Positions 23,607-32,100 of a stretch of DNA of 64,000 nt are shown one piece after another. This DNA comes from Flavobacterium album. GTDB lineage: Bacteria; Bacteroidota; Bacteroidia; Flavobacteriales; Flavobacteriaceae. The notes beneath the pieces were generated by a model. It ran no database searches and was not told the origin of the DNA. It saw only the letters and a program-made list of their open reading frames with translations. The position numbers and the translations under genes were made by a program. Location of the stretch: assembly GCF_003096035.1 (NCBI RefSeq), contig NZ_CP029186.1, forward strand, positions 310,001 through 374,000, in the 5' to 3' direction. Each line of letters opens with the position of its first letter. Position 1 is the first letter of the stretch.

Positions 23607-25076
23607 TTATCTTTTTATTTTCGCTAAAACTTTATCTACAGAAACATTTACCTGGTAAACCAGCCTCAGCTTGTATACGGTAAATGCCGTAACTGCCATG
23701 TAAAGCCCTATTTTGTAAAGAAGGTTAATAAGGTGCGAAGCGCTGTTAGGAAGAAAATATATAAGCGCCCCGGCAGCAGCGAAGATAAGGCCCATCTGGA
23801 AGAACTTTTTGTCGAAAGGGAGCAGTCCGAACTTTTTGTAAATGAAAAGGAGTTTGCTGATATTGAAAAGGGTCATGCTGATAAACGATGCCCAGGCCAC
23901 ACCGGTGATCCCGTAGCCTGCCCCGATAAACCAGATGTTAAGCGATACATTGACACCAATAAGAAGTAGCACCGCTAAAAGGTTAAAACGGTAGTATTTG
24001 GAATAGGTGATAATTTCGCCGTTAAAGCCTGTAGCCATATTGACCAACACGCTAAAGCCCAATATTTGGATGATAGGGATTGTCGCTTTCAGCTTATCAT
24101 AGTCGGGCATAAGGCGGAACAGGTCTTCCAACCCTATGAAAATACAGCCATAGAGCACAGCGCCAATAAAGAAAAGCAGGCGGGCTATTTCTTTGTATTT
24201 TACATTCAACTCGGCAATATTGTGGTTTTTGAGATAATTGGAAATGATGGGCGCATAGAGGGCGAACATCCCAACGGCGGGTATCTGCAACGTAGTGGCC
24301 AGGATAGCCCCAATGCTGAACACACCGTTGGCTTCCATAGAAATCATCTTAGGGATTATGAGTCCGTCTATCCGGAAGGCGAGTAATGAGCCGAGGCTCC
24401 CTGCGAGTGAATACAGGCTGTAGCGAAAATATTCTTTGCGGGATATTTCGCCAAACAGTGTCTTAAAGCGGTAATTGAACCCCGGTTTGTAATATTTAAA
24501 TAAATAGATTGCGGTAAAAAGTAGTATGAGAATAAAACCGCACATGTATATCCATAAAGCAGCATCGCGCGTTACTACATTATAAATCAGCAATAAAAAG
24601 GCGGCAGGCAGCACCACTTTGGGTATCAGTTTTTCGAACATGGCAGGCCAGGCAATCTTTTGCAGGTCCTGCAACTGCTTTTTAAACAACTCTACAAATG
24701 CCAAGGCAACAGCTATGGGGAAAGCAAAATAGACCAACCCTTTGAATTCGGGTTCGCCCAGTTCCTCATAAAACAATACTCCTGCGAAGACTATACTGCT
24801 GACCGCTGCAACCGAAAAAATACTATAGAGGAAAAGCTGTTTTTGGCGGTGTTCATTCAGGGCAGGATAAAATTTAATGAGTGACTGGCTAGCTCCCAAA
24901 ACCATTACAGGGAACAGCAATTGCGAAATGCTGTCGATGTACCTCACAATGCCCTGGAACTCGAAATTACGCGGATAGATAAGCAGTGAAGAGACCACGC
25001 CTATGGCAGTACCCATGTAGTTGATGATGGCAAACCACACCACCTGCTTTATGGGGGCTACTTTTTGCTTTTCCAT
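23607..25076 (-). CDS. Oligosaccharide flippase (Wzx/MurJ-like, MATE fold)
   Basis: A 489-residue inner-membrane protein with about fourteen spans, of the polysaccharide-biosynthesis export superfamily that moves lipid-linked sugars across the membrane. Readable landmarks: VVWFAIINYMGTAIGVVSSL at the N-terminus, FRYSLYSLAGSLGSLLAFRI with DGLIIPKMISMEANGVFSIG in the middle, and YGITGVAWASFISMTLFNIS. Its ATG overlaps the stop of the upstream GT2 gene by one base (TAATG), so the two are translationally coupled and probably act on the same glycan. Likely used for LPS, capsule or surface-glycan assembly. Confidence 0.87.
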   Translation of the reverse strand: MEKQKVAPIKQVVWFAIINYMGTAIGVVSSLLIYPRNFEFQGIVRYIDSISQLLFPVMVLGASQSLIKFYPALNEHRQKQLFLYSIFSVAAVSSIVFAGVLFYEELGEPEFKGLVYFAFPIAVALAFVELFKKQLQDLQKIAWPAMFEKLIPKVVLPAAFLLLIYNVVTRDAALWIYMCGFILILLFTAIYLFKYYKPGFNYRFKTLFGEISRKEYFRYSLYSLAGSLGSLLAFRIDGLIIPKMISMEANGVFSIGAILATTLQIPAVGMFALYAPIISNYLKNHNIAELNVKYKEIARLLFFIGAVLYGCIFIGLEDLFRLMPDYDKLKATIPIIQILGFSVLVNMATGFNGEIITYSKYYRFNLLAVLLLIGVNVSLNIWFIGAGYGITGVAWASFISMTLFNISKLLFIYKKFGLLPFDKKFFQMGLIFAAAGALIYFLPNSASHLINLLYKIGLYMAVTAFTVYKLRLVYQVNVSVDKVLAKIKR

Positions 25077-25945
25077 TACAGGGCGCGTTTTCTGGCAGCA
25101 ATGATCTGCCCCGGTTTTACAATAAAGCTTTTGTAGTATTTGAGCAATTCCCGTAGCATATGTTTCACCTCTGCCCTATTGTAAAATTTACTGAAATATT
25201 TCGGCAGGCCAAGCGCTTCTTTCAGGCCTTGCTTGTATGCGCTGAAAAGGCTTCGGTTGGGATCGATAAGCGTTGCTAATATCTTGTATTTGCTTTGGGT
25301 AAGGTCTTTGTTGAGATTTCGGGTGATAACGCGGTCGTGGACGATTTTAGAATGTATATCGATACCTATAAGGAACTTGTGGTAATGCACGCGGTCGCAA
25401 TAGTTCCTGTCTTCGCCATAATGCCCGAAAAGTGGCTCGAAGAAACCCACTTTTTCTACACATTTTTTGCTGACAAGCCAAGCTGCTGCATTAACGAACG
25501 GAACAACCGCAACGCCATCCTGCTCTTTAGTTTTCCGGCTGTAATAGGTTTCGAAGCTTTTGTCAAACTGTATTCCGTCCCCGGAATAATGCATCGGGCT
25601 CATTATCCCAAAAGCAGCATCCTTTTCCATTTTCCCGACAAGGCTGCCTACAGTTCCTCCAAACACCCATGCATCCTGGTTGAGCAGGAAAAAATAGTCT
25701 GCCCCCTGCTCCAGCGCCATTTTCATCCCTATGTTATTGGCTTTGCCGAAACCAAGGTTGTCAGGTGACTTGACAAGCTGAACCTGAGAATACTTTTCCA
25801 AAAGCGCAACAGAGTCATCAGTTGAATTATTGTCGATAGCTATAATGCTCACGTGATATGATGATGCCAGCAGCGACGCGATATTCTTATCGATCCAGCG
25901 CGCGCCGTTGTAGGTGACAATAATTACAAAAACCTTTTTATCCAA
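25076..25945 (-). CDS. Glycosyltransferase family 2
   Basis: About 289 residues. GT-A fold motifs: VFVIIVTYNGARWIDKNIAS, IIAIDNNSTDDSVALLEKY, and the metal-binding region FFLLNQDAWVFGG. A rhamnosyltransferase-like C-terminal part (YGEDRNYCDRVHYHKF) follows. A GTG 39 bases upstream would extend the protein, but a perfect -7 box TATTTTTG (25964-25971, minus strand) lies between, so the TTG at 25945 (DKKVFVIIVTYNG follows) is chosen as start; this is an inference. Coupled to the flippase downstream. Donor and acceptor sugars unknown. Confidence 0.82.
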   Translation of the reverse strand: MDKKVFVIIVTYNGARWIDKNIASLLASSYHVSIIAIDNNSTDDSVALLEKYSQVQLVKSPDNLGFGKANNIGMKMALEQGADYFFLLNQDAWVFGGTVGSLVGKMEKDAAFGIMSPMHYSGDGIQFDKSFETYYSRKTKEQDGVAVVPFVNAAAWLVSKKCVEKVGFFEPLFGHYGEDRNYCDRVHYHKFLIGIDIHSKIVHDRVITRNLNKDLTQSKYKILATLIDPNRSLFSAYKQGLKEALGLPKYFSKFYNRAEVKHMLRELLKYYKSFIVKPGQIIAARKRAL

Positions 25946-25963
25946 TGTTTCGCTTTTCTTCCG

Positions 25964-25981
25964 CAAAAATAAGGATATTTG
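25964..25981. promoter_or_regulatory. Back-to-back promoters for the two GT2 genes
   Basis: Minus strand: TATTTTTG (complement of 25964-25971) matches TAnnTTTG exactly. Plus strand: GATATTTG (25974-25981) matches at all but the first base. The two -7 boxes are two bases apart, so the divergent promoters must overlap and may be mutually exclusive. Confidence 0.5.
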
Positions 25982-25999
25982 CACCTATTCTGCTACAAA

Positions 26000-26854
26000 A
26001 TGAATTATTACGTTATTATCCCCGCTTACAACGAAGCTGCTTTTATAGGCGAAATGCTACAGTCACTCGCCGGGCAGACAGCGCTTCCTGCGAAAGCTGT
26101 TGTAGTGAATGATAATTCGACCGACGGTACAGAGAATATTGTTACGGGATTTTCAACGGCACATCCGTGGGTAACGTTGGTAAATAAAAAATCGGATGCC
26201 ATACACCTGCCGGGCAGTAAAGTAATTCAGGCTTTCAACGCCGGGTATGAAACGCTTGACGAAAATTATGACATCATTGTAAAGCTGGATGCCGACCTTA
26301 TACTGCCCCCTGATTATTTTGAAACGATATTGAATGCTTTTGCAGCCAATGAAAAGGCCGGAATGGCCGGAGGCTTCGCCTATATAGAAAAAAATGGGGA
26401 GTGGATACTGGAGAACCTTACCGATAAAGACCATATCCGGGGAGCATTCAAAGCCTACCGGAAAGAATGCTTTTTGCAGATAGGCAAGCTCAGGGCTGCC
26501 ATGGGCTGGGATACGGCCGATGAGCTCCTTGCCAAATTTTACGGATGGGAAGTGGTTACCATCGAAAGCCTGAAGGTAAAGCACCTAAAGCCTACCGGGG
26601 CCAGCTATAACAAAGCGGCGCGCTACAAGCAGGGCGAGGCTTTTTACACCCTTGGCTACGGCTTCCTGATAACCGCTATTGCCGGGGCTAAGCTTGCGAT
26701 GCGAAAAAAGAAACCGTTCCTGTTCATCGATTATATTAACGGCTTCCTAAAAGCAAAAAGGCAGGGGAAACCGATGCTGGTTACCCCGGAGCAGGCAAAA
26801 TTTATCCGCAGGTACCGCTGGGATAAAATGAAGGGCAAAATATTTAATAAGTAA
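26000..26854 (+). CDS. Glycosyltransferase family 2
   Basis: About 284 residues. NYYVIIPAYNEAAFIGEMLQ, VVNDNSTDGTENI and the metal-binding KLDADLILPPDYF define a GT-A fold family 2 enzyme. The start at 26000 is chosen over one 21 bases upstream because the latter would fall within the -7 region. The C-terminal half carries HLKPTGASYNKAARYKQGEA, and a hydrophobic segment near GYGFLITAIAGAKLAM may associate with the membrane. It is divergent from the GT2-flippase pair, and envelope transport genes follow. Sugar unknown. Confidence 0.85.
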   Translation: MNYYVIIPAYNEAAFIGEMLQSLAGQTALPAKAVVVNDNSTDGTENIVTGFSTAHPWVTLVNKKSDAIHLPGSKVIQAFNAGYETLDENYDIIVKLDADLILPPDYFETILNAFAANEKAGMAGGFAYIEKNGEWILENLTDKDHIRGAFKAYRKECFLQIGKLRAAMGWDTADELLAKFYGWEVVTIESLKVKHLKPTGASYNKAARYKQGEAFYTLGYGFLITAIAGAKLAMRKKKPFLFIDYINGFLKAKRQGKPMLVTPEQAKFIRRYRWDKMKGKIFNK

Positions 26855-26928
26855 AGTATTAAAAAACTATTAACTACTATTAGATACTGATTACAATTCG
26901 GTACTTTAGCCATTATTTTTAAGTATAA

Positions 26929-27669
26929 ATGATAAGAGCATTACACCAGATAGGCATCTATTTCCTGATGCTGAAAGAGGTCTTCAACAAACCGACCAAA
27001 TGGAAGGTGATGAAGCCCCTGATTTTTAAGGAAGTTGATGACCTCATAATAGGTTCACTTGGCATTGTGGCATTCATTTCGTTCTTTATCGGGGCGGTTG
27101 TTGCCATACAGACGGCACTGAACCTTACCAACCCGCTAATACCGAAAATGCTTATTGCGTTTGCAACTAGGCAGTCGGTAATATTGGAATTCGCACCTAC
27201 CTTCATTTCCATTATCATGGCGGGCCGTGCAGGATCGTATATTACCTCGAGTATAGGTACCATGCGCGTTACCGAGCAGATTGATGCTCTTGAAGTGATG
27301 GGTGTAAATTCCCTGAACTATCTTGTATTCCCAAAAATAATCGCTTTTACACTTTATCCTTTTGTAATTGCATTGTCAATGTTCCTGGGCATGTTTGGCG
27401 GTTATGTAGCAGGTGTTTACGGAGGTTTTATAGGCAGCGATGAATTTATTCAGGGTATGCAGACGGACTTTATACCTTACCATATTTTTTATGCATTTTT
27501 CAAGACATTATTATTTGGTATGGTATTGGCCACAGTGCCGTCATTCCATGGTTTTTATATGAAGGGCGGGGCGCTTGAGGTAGGAAAAGCAAGTACAACC
27601 TCGTTTGTATGGACGAGTGTTACCATTATCCTGATCAACTACATACTAACCCAATTAATGTTAAGCTGA
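26929..27669 (+). CDS. MlaE-family ABC transporter permease
   Basis: A 246-residue permease of the MlaE/YrbE group, which moves phospholipids between inner and outer membranes. Landmarks: KEVDDLIIGSLGIVAFISFF, a FAPTFISIIMAGRAGSYITS segment, and GTMRVTEQIDALEVMGVNSL, the coupling region diagnostic of MlaE, then FHGFYMKGGALEVGKASTTS near the end. Five or six spans. It overlaps the ATPase gene by one base (TGATG). An MlaD-type partner is not in view. Confidence 0.92.
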   Translation: MIRALHQIGIYFLMLKEVFNKPTKWKVMKPLIFKEVDDLIIGSLGIVAFISFFIGAVVAIQTALNLTNPLIPKMLIAFATRQSVILEFAPTFISIIMAGRAGSYITSSIGTMRVTEQIDALEVMGVNSLNYLVFPKIIAFTLYPFVIALSMFLGMFGGYVAGVYGGFIGSDEFIQGMQTDFIPYHIFYAFFKTLLFGMVLATVPSFHGFYMKGGALEVGKASTTSFVWTSVTIILINYILTQLMLS

Positions 27670-28451
27670 TGATAGAAGTAAAAGATATAAAGAAATCATT
27701 TGGGGAGGCTGAAGTACTAAAAGGGATATCCACCACTTTTGAAAGCGGAAAGACCAACCTCATCATTGGGCGAAGCGGATCGGGTAAAACGGTAATGCTA
27801 AAAACCCTGCTTGGTATACACACACCTGATTCGGGCACTATATCATTCGACGGCAGGATCTACTCTGAGCTCAACGCAGATGAAAAGAGGGCATTGCGTA
27901 CCGAGATAGGAATGGTTTTCCAGGGCAGCGCGCTTTTCGATTCGATGTCGGTTGAGGACAATGTAGCCTTTCCGCTGAAAATGTTTACCAAAAAACGGAG
28001 TAAAGAAGTACGGGACCGGGTTAATGAAGTACTGGAAAGGGTTAATCTGAAAGATGCCAACAAAAAATTCCCTAACGAGATATCGGGCGGTATGCAGAAA
28101 AGGGTCGCCATTGCAAGGGCTATCGTAAACAACCCCAAATACCTTTTTTGCGATGAGCCCAACTCGGGACTTGACCCCGAAACATCCATCGTTATTGATG
28201 AGCTGGTGCAGGAGATCACCAAAGAATATAATATCACCACGGTGATCAATACCCACGATATGAACTCGGTGCTGCAGATCGGGGAAAAGATTGTTTTCCT
28301 CAAAAACGGCATCAAGGAATGGGAAGGCGACAACACGCAGATTCTTGAAACACGGAATAAATCGATCGTTGAATTCGTTTACTCATCCGATCTTTTCAAG
28401 AAAGTGCGTGAAAGCCTGCTTGCTGAAGAAGAAGAGCATAAGAAGGAATAG
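27669..28451 (+). CDS. ABC transporter ATP-binding protein (MlaF-like)
   Basis: 260 residues, starting at the ATG that overlaps the permease stop (MIEVKDIKKSFGEAEVLKGI). Walker A is IIGRSGSGKT, the signature is ISGGMQKRVAIARAI, and Walker B is YLFCDEPNSGLDP, followed by the switch His region INTHDMNSV. GGMQKRV instead of GGQQQRV is typical of MlaF-type ATPases. It would energise the lipid-transport permease encoded just upstream. A 20-residue longer upstream start lies inside the permease gene and is unlikely. Confidence 0.93.
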   Translation: MIEVKDIKKSFGEAEVLKGISTTFESGKTNLIIGRSGSGKTVMLKTLLGIHTPDSGTISFDGRIYSELNADEKRALRTEIGMVFQGSALFDSMSVEDNVAFPLKMFTKKRSKEVRDRVNEVLERVNLKDANKKFPNEISGGMQKRVAIARAIVNNPKYLFCDEPNSGLDPETSIVIDELVQEITKEYNITTVINTHDMNSVLQIGEKIVFLKNGIKEWEGDNTQILETRNKSIVEFVYSSDLFKKVRESLLAEEEEHKKE

Positions 28452-28458
28452 TGATTTC

Positions 28459-28501
28459 AGTTTTCAGCCTGCCGGCCGGCAAAGGCAGGTCGCAGTCACG
28501 G
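28459..28501. repeat. Dispersed CTGCC/GGCAG repeat, copy 2
   Basis: AGTTTTCAGCCTGCCGG followed by CGGCAAAGGCAGGTCGCAG. In reverse complement it matches 6509-6552 over nearly its full length. Begins eight bases behind the ABC ATPase stop. Confidence 0.65.
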
Positions 28502-28533
28502 TTTTCAGTGACAGCGGTTGTGAAAATAATTAG

Positions 28534-28568
28534 AAAGCCCGTTCGTGAAAAGACGGGCTTTGTTTTTT
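28534..28568 (+). terminator. Terminator of the Mla-type operon
   Basis: Stem AAAGCCCGT (28534-28542) / ACGGGCTTT (28553-28561) with a 10-base loop, then GTTTTTT. Confidence 0.9.
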
Positions 28569-28616
28569 AATTCCTACCACTTAAGTTGACAAAAAATAGT
28601 CAATAATTTAAACCGA

Positions 28617-28925
28617 CAAGGTTTTAAAAACACAGGTTTTCAGAAGTCTATAGGATTCTGTGAATGAATAAATTAAATTTTTAAATTATTTAATTTTACA
28701 GGGATTAAAGGTTTATCGGTAATGCTTATATGCCGCTCCTCCGGAGCTCAAGTAGTTTCGCTTACATTTTGCTATAAATATTCCGTCCCTCCGGGACTCA
28801 TCAGTGGCAGCCCCAGCGGGGCGATATGTTTATAGAGACGTTGAACATGAATGCCTTAGAACTCCGGAGGAGTGATATATGAATTATTTATAACTCTTCC
28901 GAAAACCTGTGTTTTTAAAACCTTG
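28617..28925. repeat. 309-bp MITE-like element with 30-bp terminal inverted repeats
   Basis: The ends 28617-28646 and 28896-28925 are inverted copies with 29 of 30 positions matching (core CAAGGTTTTAAAAACACAGG). Nested inside are paired GC islands: CGCTCCTCCGGAGCTC near 28734 against AACTCCGGAGGAGTG near 28860, and GTCCCTCCGGGAC near 28785 against CCCCAGCGGGGCG near 28811. It could therefore fold as one long multi-tier hairpin. No protein is encoded. It occupies most of the gene-free stretch 28452-29111; the rest holds two terminators and a 9-bp hairpin (28961-28981). Confidence 0.72.
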
Positions 28926-28960
28926 CAGTTTGAGAACGCAACGATTGTTATTGGTTTCAT

Positions 28961-28981
28961 GAAAGGTCTTCGAGACCTTTC
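28961..28981. repeat. Small perfect hairpin
   Basis: GAAAGGTCT / AGACCTTTC around a three-base loop TCG, in the gap downstream of the MITE-like element. No T-run follows. Confidence 0.5.
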
Positions 28982-29058
28982 AGATATAATTAAAATAAAG
29001 TTTCAGTCTATTTTATACTTATAATTGGTAATATCAAAAAAAGCGTTAGGCATTTGAT

Positions 29059-29085
29059 AAAAAAAGCCCGTTCAATCGAACGGGC
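29059..29085 (-). terminator. Terminator of the giant surface-protein genes
   Basis: On the minus strand GCCCGTTC / GAACGGGC (8 bp, loop GATT) is followed by seven Ts. It lies 26 bases behind the stop of the 1583-residue protein gene. Confidence 0.92.
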
Positions 29086-29111
29086 CTTGGTGCGTTTTGG
29101 AAAGTAATGTA

Positions 29112-32100
29112 TTAATGTACTTCCCGTTGAAGGTACACCCATCCTGTTACCTGTTTCCCCTGGGAAAGTGTAACCACATAGAAGTAGGTACCGGTTGGCA
29201 GGTCGCCTTTATCCGACTGGCCGTACCATTCATTTTTATAATTCTCTTTCTCATATACTTTCAGGCCGTAACGGTTAAAGATCATCAGTTCCCTAACATC
29301 AAGGTTGGTAAGGTCAAAATTCTGGTTGTATTCATCATCATTCGGAGAGATACCCCTTGGGATGAAACAACCGGTATTATCTACAGTTATAGAAGCTACA
29401 GCGCTGCAACCATCGGCATTGGTCACTTTAACAGCGTACTCGCCGCCGGTAAGATTTGTAATATCGGCCGATTCGCCTGTAGAGTTATATCCGTCAGGGC
29501 CGGACCATTCAAAGCTCGCGCCCGGGATATCAGTAACGTTCACGATAGAAATAACATAGTTAAAATCAATGCACCCTGCCTCAAGTGCAACGGTAAACGC
29601 ATTGGTGTTGAGCACAACTTCAAACTGCTCTGTAGTGCTGCATCCGTTCACTTCTACCTCGGCTTCGTACATACCATCTTCCGATATTTCTATGTCAGCT
29701 GCCGTAGCATCGGCCTGCAGTACCCCATCTTTATACCATTTATAGCTAGCATCGTTCGCATTAAAGTTGGCCGGAACTAAAGAAAGTGATGATGTCTGGC
29801 CTTCGCATATCGCGGCGTTTCCATCAAAAGTGAAATGAGGAGCCGGATTTACAATAACAGCAACAACAGATGCAGGCGACGAACAGCCATTTACGGTTAC
29901 AGTCAGCGAGTAGTTGCCCGAAGCGCCAGGCACTGCATTGCTAAGCAGCGGGCTTTGCGCGGCAGATGTGAATCCGTTAGGGCCTGTCCATGAATATACC
30001 GCACCCGGTACCGCTGTAGCTATAAGCTGGACATCGGTTCCTTCGCAGACAGGGGCAATTGCAGCCAATACCGGCGCACCCGGCCTGTCCTTAAGCGTTA
30101 CAGTTATAATAGCCTCATCATCCGGGCCACAACCTGATACTATATATTTAAACTGGTACGTTCCCTGGACGATACCTGCTGTATTGAACATACTTCCTGC
30201 CAAAGCGCCCGTACCATTAATATCCTGCCAGGTACCACCTGCATCGTGGGGCGTGCTAAGGTAGTCTGTAAGGTCTATCATATCGCCGTCGTTACAGACA
30301 GCAACACTATTGTCGTTACCTGCTACAGGAAGCGCGTTAACCTGCACTGCTATGGTTGTTACCGGCGACGAACAGCCGTTTACTGTAATGGTAAGCGAAT
30401 AGTTTCCGCTATGGGCAACCGTTGCATTAGCAATTACAGGATTTTGGACTGCAGAAGTAAAGCCATTAGGCCCTGTCCAGGCATACACTGCGCCCGGCAC
30501 CGCTGTAGTGGTAAGGTTAATGCTTGCTCCTTCGCAAAGCGTACCGATTGCCGGCACTACCGGAGCGCCCGGCCTGTTTTTAAGTTCTACGGTTATAATG
30601 GCTTCATCGTCCGGGCCGCAGCCTGATACTACATATTTAAACTGGTAGGTTCCATCAGCGATTCCTGCCGTATTGAACGTACTTCCTGCCAAAGCGCCTG
30701 TACTGTTCACATCCTGCCATGTACCTCCGGCATCGTGGGGTGCACTAAGGTAGCCTGCAAGGTCTATCGAAGCCCCGTCATTACATATTGAGATGCTGTT
30801 ATCATTACCTGCTACAGGAACTGCATTAACCTGTACAGCTATTGTGGTTGTTGCAGATGTACAGCCGTTTACAGTAATGGTAAGCGAATAGTTGCCGCTA
30901 TGGGCTGTAGTAGCATTTGCAATTACAGGATTCTGGAGTGCGGAGGTAAAGCCGTTTGGCCCTGTCCATGCATATACGGCACCCGGTACGGCTGTAGTGG
31001 TAAGGTTGATGCTTGCCCCTTCGCAAAGCGTACCGATTGCCGGAACTACCGGTGCGCCGGGTATATCTTTGAGCTGGATGCTTATAGTAGCCACATCATT
31101 AACGCCGCAAGCGCTCGTAACGGTATAAGTAAACTGGTAGGTGCCCTGGACAACGCCTGCAGTATTGAATGTTGTGCCTGTAAGCGCACCCGAACCATTT
31201 ACATCTGCCCATGTCCCTCCGGCATCGTGAGGGTTGCTAAGGTAGCTCTCAAGGTTAATCGCACTGCCGGTATTACACATTGATGCACTATTATTGTTTC
31301 CGGCATTAGGCTGCGCATTTGGCACTATCGTATAGTCGAGTGTCTGGTTGATGCATGAGCCGGGGTTATCCGACGTTATGGTTACGTGATAGGTTCCGGC
31401 ATCGGCGGCATCAAAGGCGGGAAAGTTCAGAACATTAGTTGTACCTAATATCGTTCCGGGAGCGCCATCTTTATACCATGAATAATTAAGGAACGTAAAG
31501 TTTTGAACTGATAGCGAACTGTCCTGGCCTTCACAGAATCCGTCTGCCTGGATCGCAAGAGGATCCAGCGCATTGATATCCAGCTGGAAGTTCAGCGAGT
31601 TACCGCAGGCATCGGTTACCCTGAAGTTGTAAGTTCCCGGCTCAAGACCGGTAAAAAGATTTGAAGTGCCATTGTTTACCACAAAAGGATCGCCATTTTT
31701 GGTTGTGATGTCATAGATAAGCGGCCCAACACCGTCAGCGGCAATTATTACCTCCGAAGTATTATTAAGGCACGGGAAACTGTAGGCCCCATCGATTGTT
31801 GGTGCACCGCCGAAAGTAAAGGTATCAATGATCTCAAGGCAACGGAAGTTGGTTGAAGCGCCATTGCTGTATACATAGAAAACCCTGACAATCCTGAATT
31901 CTCCCGTGTAGGCCAGGTTGATATTGGTTGTATTATTACTTAGGAATACCGAGTTGGCATTTGAAGGCAATGAACCTTCCGCATAAGCCGCTCCCGTTCC
32001 CGGGTGCCCCCAGGTACCGGTAACGGTATTGTATTTCTGAAGCCAGAATGACTGCAGGTTAGAGCCGTTGCTCGTATAATGCAGGCTGATATTGAACGAA

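Noticed and set aside
29845..31062. Regular direct repeats that might suggest a CRISPR or other array
   Set aside because: The period is 489 bases, in frame, and the units encode Ig-like domains of a secreted protein.
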